The position numbers and the translations under genes are program-made. A stretch of DNA of 13,187 nucleotides from Gammaproteobacteria bacterium (lineage in GTDB: Bacteria; Pseudomonadota; Gammaproteobacteria; Pseudomonadales; Azotimanducaceae), in contig PBTJ01000108.1 in assembly GCA_002726925.1 (NCBI GenBank), forward strand, positions 4,538 through 17,724, written 5' to 3'. The stretch's first letter is position 1. Each line of letters begins with the position of its first letter. Below the pieces are notes generated by a model. That model saw only the letters and a program-made list of their open reading frames with translations, was not told the origin of the DNA and made no database searches. Positions 1-7,041 of this stretch are shown here, in pieces.

Positions 1-809
1 TGTTCGGAGCGAAACATTCTTTCTTCGCTTACCGAATTTTCCGTCGGGTAAAAATATATCCCTTCGAGTGCAACCTTAGATTCGTCCCAGTAGTGCGGGT
101 TCTTTTCGACTTTGATTTGCCGATTGATGGACCATTCTTTCAGCTTGAAAGCTCCGTTACTGACCATGTTTTCGACCCGGGTCCACGGTGTGAACCGATC
201 GCTCATTGCTCCGAATTTGAGAACAGTTTCTGGATGCACTGCGAAGGTACTGTAGTGATCCATAAGTTGCAGGAAATACGGTGTTGGCGCATTCAAGGTA
301 ACCTGCAATGTATTGTCATCAATGCTTTTAATGCCGACTTCGGCGAAGTCTTTGATTTTGCCAGCTGCGAATTGCTCTGCGTTGACGACGGGAAAGAGCA
401 TGTAGGCGTATAGAGACCCGGTTTTAGGGTGCAAGGCGCGCTGCCAGGACCAGACGTAGTCTGATGCCGTGATCGCCTCGCCATTGCTCCATTTCGCAAG
501 TGGATTGATAAAAAATGTATACGTCCTGCCGTCTTTTGAAACTTCCCACCGCTCTGCGACTCCCGGTTCTGGTTCCAAGGTGATGGGATTCTTGACAGCA
601 AGGCCCTCAAAGAGTGCCCGCAATATATGGTTTTCGGGAACGCCGGTGACGAGGTGTGGGTCAAGGCCTTGGGGCTCGGCGCCGTTGCCGTAATGCAGGT
701 AGCCCTCCAGGTTGCCAGTAACTACATTTTTCTCCCCGCTGCTGCACGCCATTAAAGTCAGGCCTAGGAGTGTCAAGAAAGCCGTCGAGAAAGAGGTTCG
801 CATAATCAT
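1..809 (-). CDS. Oligopeptide/dipeptide ABC transporter substrate-binding lipoprotein (OppA/DppA-like), 3' part missing
   Basis: Open for 269 codons from the ATG at 809 and running off the left edge, so the C-terminal part is missing (the family is usually about 500-550 residues). It begins with a short basic stretch, a hydrophobic segment and a lipobox LMAC with the lipidated cysteine at residue 22, which predicts a lipoprotein facing the periplasm. Residues about 36-269 match the SBP_bac_5 family: EPQGLDPHLV near 45, LFEGL at 66-70, KWSNGEAITASDYVWSWQRAL at 106-126, SNGAFKLKEW at 217-226 and NPHYWD at 237-242. The family binds peptides (sometimes other solutes) for an ABC importer; no permease or ATPase for it lies in the window. 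A second ATG two codons in is equally possible. Only 17 bp separate it from the VWA gene upstream, so cotranscription is likely. Family assignment is firm; the ligand is unknown. Confidence 0.9.
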   Translation of the reverse strand, partial: MIMRTSFSTAFLTLLGLTLMACSSGEKNVVTGNLEGYLHYGNGAEPQGLDPHLVTGVPENHILRALFEGLAVKNPITLEPEPGVAERWEVSKDGRTYTFFINPLAKWSNGEAITASDYVWSWQRALHPKTGSLYAYMLFPVVNAEQFAAGKIKDFAEVGIKSIDDNTLQVTLNAPTPYFLQLMDHYSTFAVHPETVLKFGAMSDRFTPWTRVENMVSNGAFKLKEWSINRQIKVEKNPHYWDESKVALEGIYFYPTENSVSEERMFRSE

Positions 810-826
810 TGCTTGATGGTCGTCGT

Positions 827-2323
827 TTAACTGGTTTGCCGGAGCAAGTTGCTCACCACGCGCTCCAGGTGCATTAGCGAGTTACATTCTTCGACTTGGT
901 GGGAATAGGCGCCGTATTTGCGCATTTCTGAATCCCCGGTATTCCAGGCGAGCTTGGCCTCAGGGTTTAACCAAATGACGCGCTTCGACCGGTCATAGAG
1001 TTCTCGCAGTACCTCGGCATGGGCTTCGCCGTGATTGTTCCGAGCGTCTCCTAAAATAATGATGGTGGTGCGGTTATCTACGTCATCAAGGCATAGCTTT
1101 TTGAAGTCCAGCAGAGCTTGCCCGTAGTCGGTGGAGCCGCCGCTGTAGTCGTGTAGTACCTTAGCGATGGCGTCTTCAATCTTGTTGCGATTAAACAGCT
1201 CGGTCACTTCAGCCAAATCTGATGAGAAGGCAAAGCTGCGCACCTTGGGCATGACCTCGTCCATGCTGTAAAGAAACATCAGCATGAAGCGAGCGTAATT
1301 TGCGACCGACCCTGAGACGTCGCAAATGGCAAAGACTTTAGGGCGGTCGACCTTAACCGACTTCCAGTACAGATCAAAAATAGCGCCGTCATAGGACATG
1401 TTGTTGCGCAGAGTTTTGGGCACGTTGAGCTGGCCGCGCTTAAAGACCTTGCGGCGACGGCTGTGCAGGGTGCTCAGCTTTTTCGCCATCTTGTACACCA
1501 TCTCCTGAATCAGGCGAAAGTTACGGTGCTCAACGTTGGATAGTTTTACCGAACGGAGCATCTCTTCCCGTAGTCGCTTGCCTGAGACATCGGCGTTGAG
1601 CATGAATTGCTGCTCAACATAGTCGCGCACCTGCTCGCGCAGGAAATCACGTCGCTGCTTGAGCTGCTGACCAAGGCGCCTGGCCGGCACGCGCGAGTCC
1701 GTGCGCAAATCGCTGATTTCCCGATTGAGATCCGGCAGACCCATATGGTCCATGATGCGCCGCGCGTATAAGCCTTTTTGCGTGAAAATTTGAATTTCTC
1801 GTACATTGATGGCCTCGCCGGCTTCCGCCATGGATTGAGCCAGTTCGACGCGTGAGTTGGCCATCAGAAGTTTGCCCAGTGGTGAATGGGCGTCGGTGAT
1901 CTCGCCGGGGCCTAAATCTGCTTCTTCTTCCTCTTCAAAGAGATTGTTTTGCTTTGCCTTAGATTTAGATTTTTTCTTACCGCGGTTTTGATTTTGCGGA
2001 TCACCGCCGGCGCCGCCGCCTTCACCATCGCCCCCTTCATCGCTCTCCTCGCCTTCTTGTTCACCTGCGCTGCTGCTGTCGCCGGCAGTCTCACCCCGCA
2101 CGTCTTGGAATTGAAAGAAACTGTCAAAGCAGGCGTCGAAGGTACTTTTTTCGTCGGCAGTTTTAGGCAGCGCGAGCGACAGTGAGCGTTTGAGATGCGC
2201 TTTGTCCTCATAGCCAACCAGTTCGACCACGCTCATGGCGTCCAGGGTCTCTGCTGTGGACACACGCACCTCGGCATTGCGCAGGGCGCGAATGAAATTG
2301 CTGATGGTGCGTTCAACGCCCAT
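827..2323 (-). CDS. VWA domain protein, CoxE-like, partner of MoxR ATPase
   Basis: A 498-residue soluble protein with no signal peptide. The C-terminal third is a von Willebrand factor A domain with all MIDAS metal-ligand elements visible: DVSGS at 335-339, the threonine of GGSTDYG at 398 and the aspartate of LGDARNN at 426. The N-terminal region (about 1-75) is helical. Residues about 78-140 are low complexity: a Gly/Glu/Asp/Ser-rich stretch, a Lys/Ser stretch (GKKKSKSKAKQ) and a Glu run. A charged helical region (about 145-300) leads into the VWA domain. This arrangement fits the CoxE-like VWA family, which works with MoxR AAA ATPases as a chaperone or metallo-enzyme maturation pair in the cytoplasm. 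It starts 5 bp after the MoxR-type gene, so the pair is surely cotranscribed. The ribosome site is weak, as expected for a coupled gene. No oxidoreductase client is next door. Confidence 0.9.
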   Translation of the reverse strand: MGVERTISNFIRALRNAEVRVSTAETLDAMSVVELVGYEDKAHLKRSLSLALPKTADEKSTFDACFDSFFQFQDVRGETAGDSSSAGEQEGEESDEGGDGEGGGAGGDPQNQNRGKKKSKSKAKQNNLFEEEEEADLGPGEITDAHSPLGKLLMANSRVELAQSMAEAGEAINVREIQIFTQKGLYARRIMDHMGLPDLNREISDLRTDSRVPARRLGQQLKQRRDFLREQVRDYVEQQFMLNADVSGKRLREEMLRSVKLSNVEHRNFRLIQEMVYKMAKKLSTLHSRRRKVFKRGQLNVPKTLRNNMSYDGAIFDLYWKSVKVDRPKVFAICDVSGSVANYARFMLMFLYSMDEVMPKVRSFAFSSDLAEVTELFNRNKIEDAIAKVLHDYSGGSTDYGQALLDFKKLCLDDVDNRTTIIILGDARNNHGEAHAEVLRELYDRSKRVIWLNPEAKLAWNTGDSEMRKYGAYSHQVEECNSLMHLERVVSNLLRQTS

Positions 2324-2328
2324 GGCAG

Positions 2329-3267
2329 CTACTTAGCGACCTTGGCGGTAATGGCGGCGACCTCGCCTTTGACGTTATCGATGTCTTCCTGAAATTTTAA
2401 GATCACATTCAGCGTGTCTCGAACCATCTTGGCATCCAGCGCGTCGGCATGCAGAAGTAACAGTGTTCTGGCCCAGTCGATGGTCTCGGAAATAGCCGGC
2501 ATCTTTTTCAAATCCAGTCCACGCAGCTCGTGTATAAAGGCGACGAGTTGTTGCTGCAGCGCTGGCGGAATCTCAGGTACCCGTGCCGCAACAATGCGCT
2601 GCTCAATATCTACATCTGGAAACGGTATGTACAGATGCAGGCAGCGCCGCTTCAACGCATCTGAGATTTCCCGAGTGTTGTTTGAGGTTAAGAATACGAG
2701 CGGCGGCTCGGCGACGGCCTTAATGGTACCGATCTCCGGTATCGATAGCTGATAGTCCGATAGAATTTCCAGTAGTAACGATTCGAACTCGTGGTCGGCC
2801 TTGTCGATTTCGTCAATCAGCAAAATACAGCCGTCTTCTTCCTTAATAGCTTTCATCAAGGGGCGAGGCTCGAGGAACTCTTCCGAGAAAAAGATGTCGC
2901 CGAATTTGTGCAGTTGCTCTACCGATTCGCGAAAACCTTGTGCGTCGCCAAGTACTTCGCCTAGCGCTTCTTTGAGGACTTGGGTATAGAGCAATTGCTT
3001 GCCGTATTTCCATTCGTAGATGGCCTTAGATTCGTCGAGACCCTCGTAGCACTGTAGGCGAATCAAGGGCAGGGCAAACATTTCGGCGGCGGTTTTCGCC
3101 AGTTCCGTCTTGCCCACTCCGGGTGGACCCTCAATCAATATCGGTTTTCGCAGCTGATAGGCTAGAAAAACGGCCGTCGCTATTTCTTCGCTGCAGATAT
3201 AGCGGTGTGCCTCGAAAGACGCCTGTAGCGACCCGACAGATGCCGCCAGTTTTTCGATATCCCCCAT
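2329..3267 (-). CDS. MoxR-family AAA+ ATPase
   Basis: A 312-residue AAA+ ATPase with Walker A GPPGVGKT at 47-54, Walker B CILLIDEID at 147-155, sensor 1 in VFLTSNN at 191-197 and the arginine-finger region ALKRRC at 204-209. Length and the AAA_5-like layout fit MoxR proteins, which use ATP hydrolysis to remodel or load cofactors into target complexes together with a VWA partner. That partner is the next gene (CoxE-like, 5 bp downstream). The ATG at 3267 is preceded by a good ribosome site, AAAGGA at 3273-3278 with 5 bp spacing. It is the first gene of a likely three-gene operon ending in an OppA-like lipoprotein. MoxR-type is secure; which subgroup (CoxD-like or other) is inference from the CoxE-like partner. 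Confidence 0.92.
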   Translation of the reverse strand: MGDIEKLAASVGSLQASFEAHRYICSEEIATAVFLAYQLRKPILIEGPPGVGKTELAKTAAEMFALPLIRLQCYEGLDESKAIYEWKYGKQLLYTQVLKEALGEVLGDAQGFRESVEQLHKFGDIFFSEEFLEPRPLMKAIKEEDGCILLIDEIDKADHEFESLLLEILSDYQLSIPEIGTIKAVAEPPLVFLTSNNTREISDALKRRCLHLYIPFPDVDIEQRIVAARVPEIPPALQQQLVAFIHELRGLDLKKMPAISETIDWARTLLLLHADALDAKMVRDTLNVILKFQEDIDNVKGEVAAITAKVAK

Positions 3268-3483
3268 GACGATCCTTTCTTGTTACTAGTGCTCGTTAAT
3301 CGTGCGTTGTGAATGTTGCTTGGCTATCGCCCTAGGGAAGGGCATTGAAACCGGTCCGCTGCTGAGGCGGTGTGAGTTGCAAGTGCCGCAAAGCAAAGCC
3401 ACGGATTATCCATTTGCAGCGGGCTGTTGTACACCGAGGCGATACTTGTGCTGGGGCGGGTAGCGTGTTTAGGCGCCCGATGC
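3268..3483. other. Intergenic region before the MoxR operon
   Basis: A 216 bp gap between the end of the kinase gene and the MoxR-type start. It should hold the promoter of the MoxR-VWA operon, but I see no convincing -35/-10 pair. It contains a weak inverted repeat (GCCCT, 5-base loop, AGGGC at 3329-3343) without a T-run, and a 29-codon open frame on the minus strand (3324-3413) that I do not accept as a gene. No clear terminator for the upstream symporter/kinase operon is visible. Confidence 0.5.
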
Positions 3484-3996
3484 TCAAAGATTTAGGTGCT
3501 GAATGATTTTGCCCAGAGCGCTGTCCATGTTTTCGCTGCCTACTTCCACCGTGATCTCAGCGTACTGTTCGTACAGGGGAATGCGTTCAGCCTGCACATC
3601 GGCCAGGGTTTGCCCGCTTGGCGCCGCGATGCCGCGTTCGTCCATGCTGGCAATGCGCTGATCAAGCACGTCGAGCGCGCACTTTAGGTAGACCACGCGT
3701 CCGTTCGCCCTAAGGTGTTGCATGGCCGCTTGGCTATAAACCGCACTGCCACCGGTGGCGATGACGGTGCCCGCATGGTCGAGTGCGCAGATGACTTCGG
3801 CTTCCAGCTGCCGCAGTGCCTCATAACCGCGACTGGCCAGATAGCTGCCAAGCGTCATGCCCGCTTGGCGCTGTATCACTAAGTCGGTGTCGATGAAATC
3901 GTGACCAATGGCCTTAGCCAGCAGCACTCCAAGGGTGCTTTTACCCGCACCGGGCATGCCGATAAGAACGACATTATGTGCTGGCGTGAGCATCAC
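3484..3996 (-). CDS. Shikimate-kinase-like P-loop small-molecule kinase (AroK-like paralogue)
   Basis: A 170-residue protein, the usual length for shikimate kinase, with Walker A GMPGAGKST at 13-21, the paired aspartates of FIDTD at 36 and 38, an Arg at 62 in the position of the shikimate-binding arginine, and the adenine-side motif ERIPLYEQYA at 137-146. Two hallmark sites differ: the GGG motif reads GGS (82-84), and the lid has RGIAAPSGQT (121-130) where AroK has its RPLL arginine. From memory, kinases with this GGS and RG lid form a separate group often labelled shikimate kinase; their substrate is not settled. It lies 3 bp after a small membrane protein that follows an SGLT-like symporter, so it may phosphorylate the imported compound; that is inference. 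The start at 3996 gives two adjacent ATGs; either could be used. Confidence 0.82.
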   Translation of the reverse strand: MMLTPAHNVVLIGMPGAGKSTLGVLLAKAIGHDFIDTDLVIQRQAGMTLGSYLASRGYEALRQLEAEVICALDHAGTVIATGGSAVYSQAAMQHLRANGRVVYLKCALDVLDQRIASMDERGIAAPSGQTLADVQAERIPLYEQYAEITVEVGSENMDSALGKIIQHLNL

Positions 3997-3999
3997 GGA

Positions 4000-4191
4000 T
4001 TAGCTGAAGTAGGCGTACAAGGCGATCTGGAAAAAAATCAGGCCAGTCGCCCATAAGCGTAAATCGCGCCAGCTCTGATTTTCGTATTCTGCTGGTACGA
4101 CAGCAGACTTGGGAATACTCCAAACGCCCACACCAAGCGCGAGAAATAGAGCGATGGAAATGTAATTCGCCCAAACGACAGGTAGCTCCAT
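4000..4191 (-). CDS. Small two-helix inner-membrane protein downstream of SSS symporter
   Basis: A 63-residue protein. The start chosen is the ATG at 4191 (MELPVVWANY) because GGAGG lies at 4201-4205, 9 bp upstream, and because the longer open frame would run back into the symporter gene. Two hydrophobic segments are seen, at about residues 8-24 and 43-62, joined by a polar loop with PAEYENQSWRDLR. There are no cysteine pairs or other catalytic motifs. It sits 37 bp after the symporter and 3 bp before the kinase gene, so it is translated as part of that operon. A role as accessory subunit or stabiliser of the symporter is inference from position only. I do not recognise a named family. Confidence 0.78.
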   Translation of the reverse strand: MELPVVWANYISIALFLALGVGVWSIPKSAVVPAEYENQSWRDLRLWATGLIFFQIALYAYFS

Positions 4192-4200
4192 GTTAAAAAA

Positions 4201-4205
4201 CCTCC
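4201..4205 (-). promoter_or_regulatory. Ribosome binding site GGAGG fixing the start of the 63-residue protein
   Basis: A perfect GGAGG on the minus strand, 9 bp before the ATG at 4189-4191, inside the 37 bp gap after the symporter stop. It decides against the longer frame that begins at 4239 inside the symporter gene. Confidence 0.75.
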
Positions 4206-4228
4206 AACATGTTGTTTGGAGCGCGTTG

Positions 4229-5686
4229 CTAACGCGCACTCCATGGTGAGTAGGTGAGCGTTTTCAGGTGCTCCGCGCTATGCGGCTGGGTAAACCCACT
4301 GATGATCCACAGAGTAGGTAGGGCATAGCAAAACGTGAAGAACGCCACATACAACATGTTGAGTTCGATCACCCAAGACAATATGCCGGCCAACGCCACA
4401 CCGCTGACCAAGGTGATGATGCCGCCGGTGCCGGTGGCGCGTTTGCTCAGAGCGCCCAGTAACAACAGCGCGAGCATTGGACCTTGGAACAACGATAGCA
4501 ATGACTGCAAGAAGTTGAAGATACCGCCCAGATTGCCAATGTAGGGAGCAATGGACATGGCGCTGAGCAGTAACCCAAGAGTGAGTAGACGCCCAATCTT
4601 GAGGTCTGCGTCAGGATTGTGGTTCTTGATGAGTACGTGGCGAATGTCTCGGGTGATCATCAGGGCGGTGGAGTTAATGCTGGAGTCGATAGACGACTGT
4701 AATGCAGCAATGATGGCAACGAACATCAACCCCGAGACGCCGACCGGCAGTACGTTTTTGATGACCCAAGGCAGAGCCATGTCCGGGTATTCGATTTCCG
4801 CCATCATCACCAGCGCGAGCAGACCTGGGAAGACAATAAGCAGCGGCACGAAGGTTTTTGCTAACGCAGCGAACATCATGCCCGCGCCGGCATCCCACTG
4901 GGTTCTGGCACCCAGCGTGCGCTGCAAGATTGCTTGGCTGCCTATCCAGTAGGCTGGCGACAGCACTAAGCCAAGTCCGAGAATGACGCCATGCCAAGGA
5001 TAGCTCTCGTGATCGGCAGGCAGGTAAGCGCTGAGGTGGGTTGGATTTTCAGCGGTTAACTTGCTGATAAAACGTTCCGTGCCGCCGGCATCACTGATGC
5101 CAATCGCAACAATAATCAAACCGCAGACAAACATAATGCAGACTTGGATACTGTCCGTAATGGCCACCGCCCCTAAACCTCCAGCCACACTGTATAAACC
5201 CACTACGGTGCCTGAGACTAATATGCCGAGCCAGATCGGCCAGCCAATAAAGGTTTGCAGCGTGATAGCCAGCGCCCACATGGCAACCCCCATGGCAAAA
5301 ACTGACATAACGACGACGATGCTTGCTGCCACTACACGCACGGCTTGGTTGTAGCGCAGACCTAAGTATTCAGCGATGGAGTAAACGCCCGCTCGCCAGT
5401 ATAGGGGTATGAAGATCAGTGCGGCGATGATCATGGCGGGAATGGCGCCGATCCATTCGAAGTTGGCCTGAGCGATACCAATGCTGTAGGCGTTGCCAGA
5501 AGCCCCGATATAGCCGTTGGTATCAACGTTTGTGCCAATGATCGACAATCCAATCACCCACCAGGCCAGCGAACGGCCGGCAAGAAAAAAGTCTTTGGCG
5601 GTTTTCACTCGCTGGCTAAAACGGATACCGACGTACGTTATCAGTGCGACGTAGGCGACGACGACGGCAAGATCTAGTGGATGCAA
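4229..5686 (-). CDS. SGLT-like sodium:solute symporter (SSS family)
   Basis: A 485-residue polytopic membrane protein with about 13 hydrophobic helices, matching SSS/SLC5 transporters and most like the Na+/sugar branch (vSGLT). Visible signatures are DFFLAGRSL at 32-40, EWIGA at 77-81, YSVAGGLGAVAITDSIQV at 165-182, QAILQRTLGA at 251-260 and SSIDSSINSTALMITRDI at 331-348. Ala328, Ser331 and Ser332 align with the Na2 sodium-site residues of vSGLT, so sodium coupling looks intact. The position just before QAILQRTL is Ser rather than the Asn I recall in sugar-transporting members, so the substrate need not be a hexose. The start is TTG at 5686, supported by GGGAG at 5693-5697 with 6 bp spacing; no ATG lies upstream in frame. 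It is the first gene of an operon with a small membrane protein and an AroK-like kinase. Confidence 0.92.
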   Translation of the reverse strand: MHPLDLAVVVAYVALITYVGIRFSQRVKTAKDFFLAGRSLAWWVIGLSIIGTNVDTNGYIGASGNAYSIGIAQANFEWIGAIPAMIIAALIFIPLYWRAGVYSIAEYLGLRYNQAVRVVAASIVVVMSVFAMGVAMWALAITLQTFIGWPIWLGILVSGTVVGLYSVAGGLGAVAITDSIQVCIMFVCGLIIVAIGISDAGGTERFISKLTAENPTHLSAYLPADHESYPWHGVILGLGLVLSPAYWIGSQAILQRTLGARTQWDAGAGMMFAALAKTFVPLLIVFPGLLALVMMAEIEYPDMALPWVIKNVLPVGVSGLMFVAIIAALQSSIDSSINSTALMITRDIRHVLIKNHNPDADLKIGRLLTLGLLLSAMSIAPYIGNLGGIFNFLQSLLSLFQGPMLALLLLGALSKRATGTGGIITLVSGVALAGILSWVIELNMLYVAFFTFCYALPTLWIISGFTQPHSAEHLKTLTYSPWSAR

Positions 5687-5939
5687 TGTACTCTCCCTCT
5701 ACCGCCGCATGGTCACACAAAACCCGAGGAGGCGCCTAGTGGGCTCGGTTTGGCGTCGCGTTAAATCCGCGGCTTAGCCAAAAGGAATGATCGATAGACC
5801 CATAGTGCTGGGCTGGGAGTTGTCATCCCTCGAGCAATTTCAAGGCCAAACTCGAAGGCTTCGGAGATCTGGCTTTTCTCTGGCGACAGCGACGTAGCTT
5901 TGATGCAGGGGCGATGCATGCCCGCCAATCGGAGTGTCT
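5687..5939. other. Intergenic region between NIPSNAP gene and symporter operon
   Basis: A 253 bp gap. It must hold the end of the dehydrogenase/DUF6644/NIPSNAP transcript and the start of the symporter transcript. Apart from the symporter ribosome site I can assign nothing. A 52-codon minus-strand frame (5761-5919) exists but lacks a good ribosome site and recognisable motifs. No strong terminator hairpin or Fur-like site is evident. Confidence 0.5.
5693..5697 (-). promoter_or_regulatory. Ribosome binding site supporting a TTG start
   Basis: GGGAG on the minus strand, 6 bp upstream of the TTG initiation codon at 5684-5686 of the symporter. It is the main evidence that this unusual codon is the true start. 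Confidence 0.6.
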
Positions 5940-6293
5940 TCAGGCTGAGGCTTTTAGAAAGCGTGCATTCATCTGCAGATAGCCGTTTTCATTTGGATGT
6001 TGCGCCCAGATTGCTTTCCATTCCGGCGAGGACATGGTCTCGCCGAAGCGTGCGCGACGATCTTCGATACTGTCCCAGCGGATAATCCACGTGACATTGG
6101 GTTGGCCATTTGAAGACACCTGCGGACTGCTGCCGCTGACCTCCGCTTCGATACCGCAGTCCATCCAAAAGTCGATAACGTCAAGGTTGGCCTTCAGCCA
6201 GGGCACGGCCATTTCATTTGCCCACTGTTTGTAGGCCTCAAAGCTGGCCGCTTCGATGGTGTAGTCGCGAATTTCGACGATAGCGTTAGACAT
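5940..6293 (-). CDS. NIPSNAP-family (dimeric alpha/beta barrel) protein
   Basis: A 117-residue soluble protein of the usual size for a single NIPSNAP/ferredoxin-like alpha-beta domain. Motifs are VEIRDYTIEAAS at 6-17 (first strand), WIIRWDSIEDRRARF at 69-83 and SPEWKAIW at 89-96, the typical NIPSNAP ending. The family is small, dimeric and biochemically poorly defined; members often sit in catabolic clusters. The ATG at 6293 has AAGGAG at 6299-6304 with 5 bp spacing. It is the last gene of the run that starts with the dehydrogenase at 8416, 33 bp after the 53-residue membrane protein. Function is unknown; an enzyme or binding role in the neighbouring CoA-transferase/dehydrogenase pathway is possible. 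Confidence 0.85.
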   Translation of the reverse strand: MSNAIVEIRDYTIEAASFEAYKQWANEMAVPWLKANLDVIDFWMDCGIEAEVSGSSPQVSSNGQPNVTWIIRWDSIEDRRARFGETMSSPEWKAIWAQHPNENGYLQMNARFLKASA

Positions 6294-6326
6294 ATCTGCT
6301 CCTTAACTGAGATTTATGCGCGGTTT

Positions 6327-6488
6327 TTAGGGACCGTCGCCGTAAGCAAGTTCCAGCATCTCGATGACCTCTCGAATCTGCTCGCTCCAAAACCATGCCA
6401 AGGTTGTTAGCACAATGACACAGAAAACTACGGCGATACTCTGTCGATGCTTGTTGTTGGACGGATCTTGCTCGACGTTGTCATTCAT
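6327..6488 (-). CDS. Small single-helix membrane protein
   Basis: A 53-residue frame that is easy to miss. It has a polar, Asn/Asp-rich N-terminus (1-16, ending in KHRQ), one hydrophobic helix at about 17-34 (SIAVVFCVIVLTTLAWFW) and an acidic amphipathic C-terminus (35-53). It lies 18 bp after the second DUF6644-like gene and 33 bp before the NIPSNAP gene, in the same direction, filling what would otherwise be a hole in the operon. A GGGGA lies 11 bp upstream of the ATG at 6488. Another in-frame ATG at 6500 would add four residues but has no usable ribosome site. The basic residues just before the helix suggest the N-terminus stays in the cytoplasm. I recognise no family; a partner of the adjacent membrane proteins is inference. 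Confidence 0.65.
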   Translation of the reverse strand: MNDNVEQDPSNNKHRQSIAVVFCVIVLTTLAWFWSEQIREVIEMLELAYGDGP

Positions 6489-6506
6489 AGCGGTACGCAT
6501 CCCCAA

Positions 6507-6983
6507 TCAAGAAAAGCCGATCCAGCGACCCGAGGCGGCGACGGTGAACCAAATGGCGATCGATGTCACCGCCATCAGTTTTAGCACGCTGGGTTTGATC
6601 GCGCTGTGCGAACCGCTCAATAGCGGGCGGCGGACAAAGTAGAAAAATACGACGCCCACGGCAAGGGCTGTCATCTTGGCCCAGAACATCTCGCTATAAT
6701 ACAGCTTCAGCGAGACCGCCGAACTCATAAAAATTCCGCTGACCACCATGGTAGCTAGGCCAATGCCAAACCACTTGTGGGTACTTTCAATGACGACCTC
6801 TGATGGTGTGTCCTTCATCACAACATTGAGTAGTCGCAGATCGCCAACCAGCACCATGCCGCCAAGGATAGACATGCCCAGCAGATGAAACATTTGCACT
6901 ACCGCAAAAACACCCCCATAGGCCTTGGCAATATCCGCCAGCAGCGAGGTGTCTAACCAGTCAAAGAGCGGATACAGATCCAT
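6507..6983 (-). CDS. DUF6644-like integral membrane protein (second paralogue)
   Basis: A 158-residue protein with about four hydrophobic helices (roughly 24-45, 70-90, 100-118 and 135-150). It shares a signature with the adjacent upstream gene: His33, then 14 residues, then Asp-Leu-Arg at 48-50 at the end of the first long helix; a lysine at 103 in the third helix; and a C-terminal GRWIGF at 152-157. This pattern fits DUF6644 as I recall it, a membrane family of unknown function. Histidines at 33 and 69 within or next to helices could bind heme or metal, but this is only a suggestion. The ATG at 6983 has AGAGG about 8 bp upstream. The gap to the first paralogue is 58 bp. Confidence 0.72.
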   Translation of the reverse strand: MDLYPLFDWLDTSLLADIAKAYGGVFAVVQMFHLLGMSILGGMVLVGDLRLLNVVMKDTPSEVVIESTHKWFGIGLATMVVSGIFMSSAVSLKLYYSEMFWAKMTALAVGVVFFYFVRRPLLSGSHSAIKPSVLKLMAVTSIAIWFTVAASGRWIGFS

Positions 6984-7041
6984 CTACGAAGCCTCTTTGC
7001 TGAGCGTTTGATGCGCGGTTAACGAGCGCTCTCGACATAGG

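Noticed and set aside
293..664. 123-codon minus-strand frame within the OppA-like gene
   Set aside because: It is a different reading frame of the same strand; the true frame carries a signal peptide and continuous SBP_bac_5 similarity from 809 to the left edge.
3329..3343. Terminator for the symporter/kinase operon
   Set aside because: The stem is only 5 bp, has no following T-run on the minus strand, and lies about 140 bp past the kinase stop.
3324..3413. 29-codon minus-strand frame (MDNPWLCFAALATHTASAAD...) in the gap before the MoxR-type gene
   Set aside because: Very short, no ribosome site, and the signal-peptide look is weak; probably a chance frame.
5761..5919. 52-codon minus-strand frame between the NIPSNAP gene and the symporter
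   Set aside because: No good ribosome site, no membrane segment or motif, and not needed to explain the spacing; kept as unsupported.
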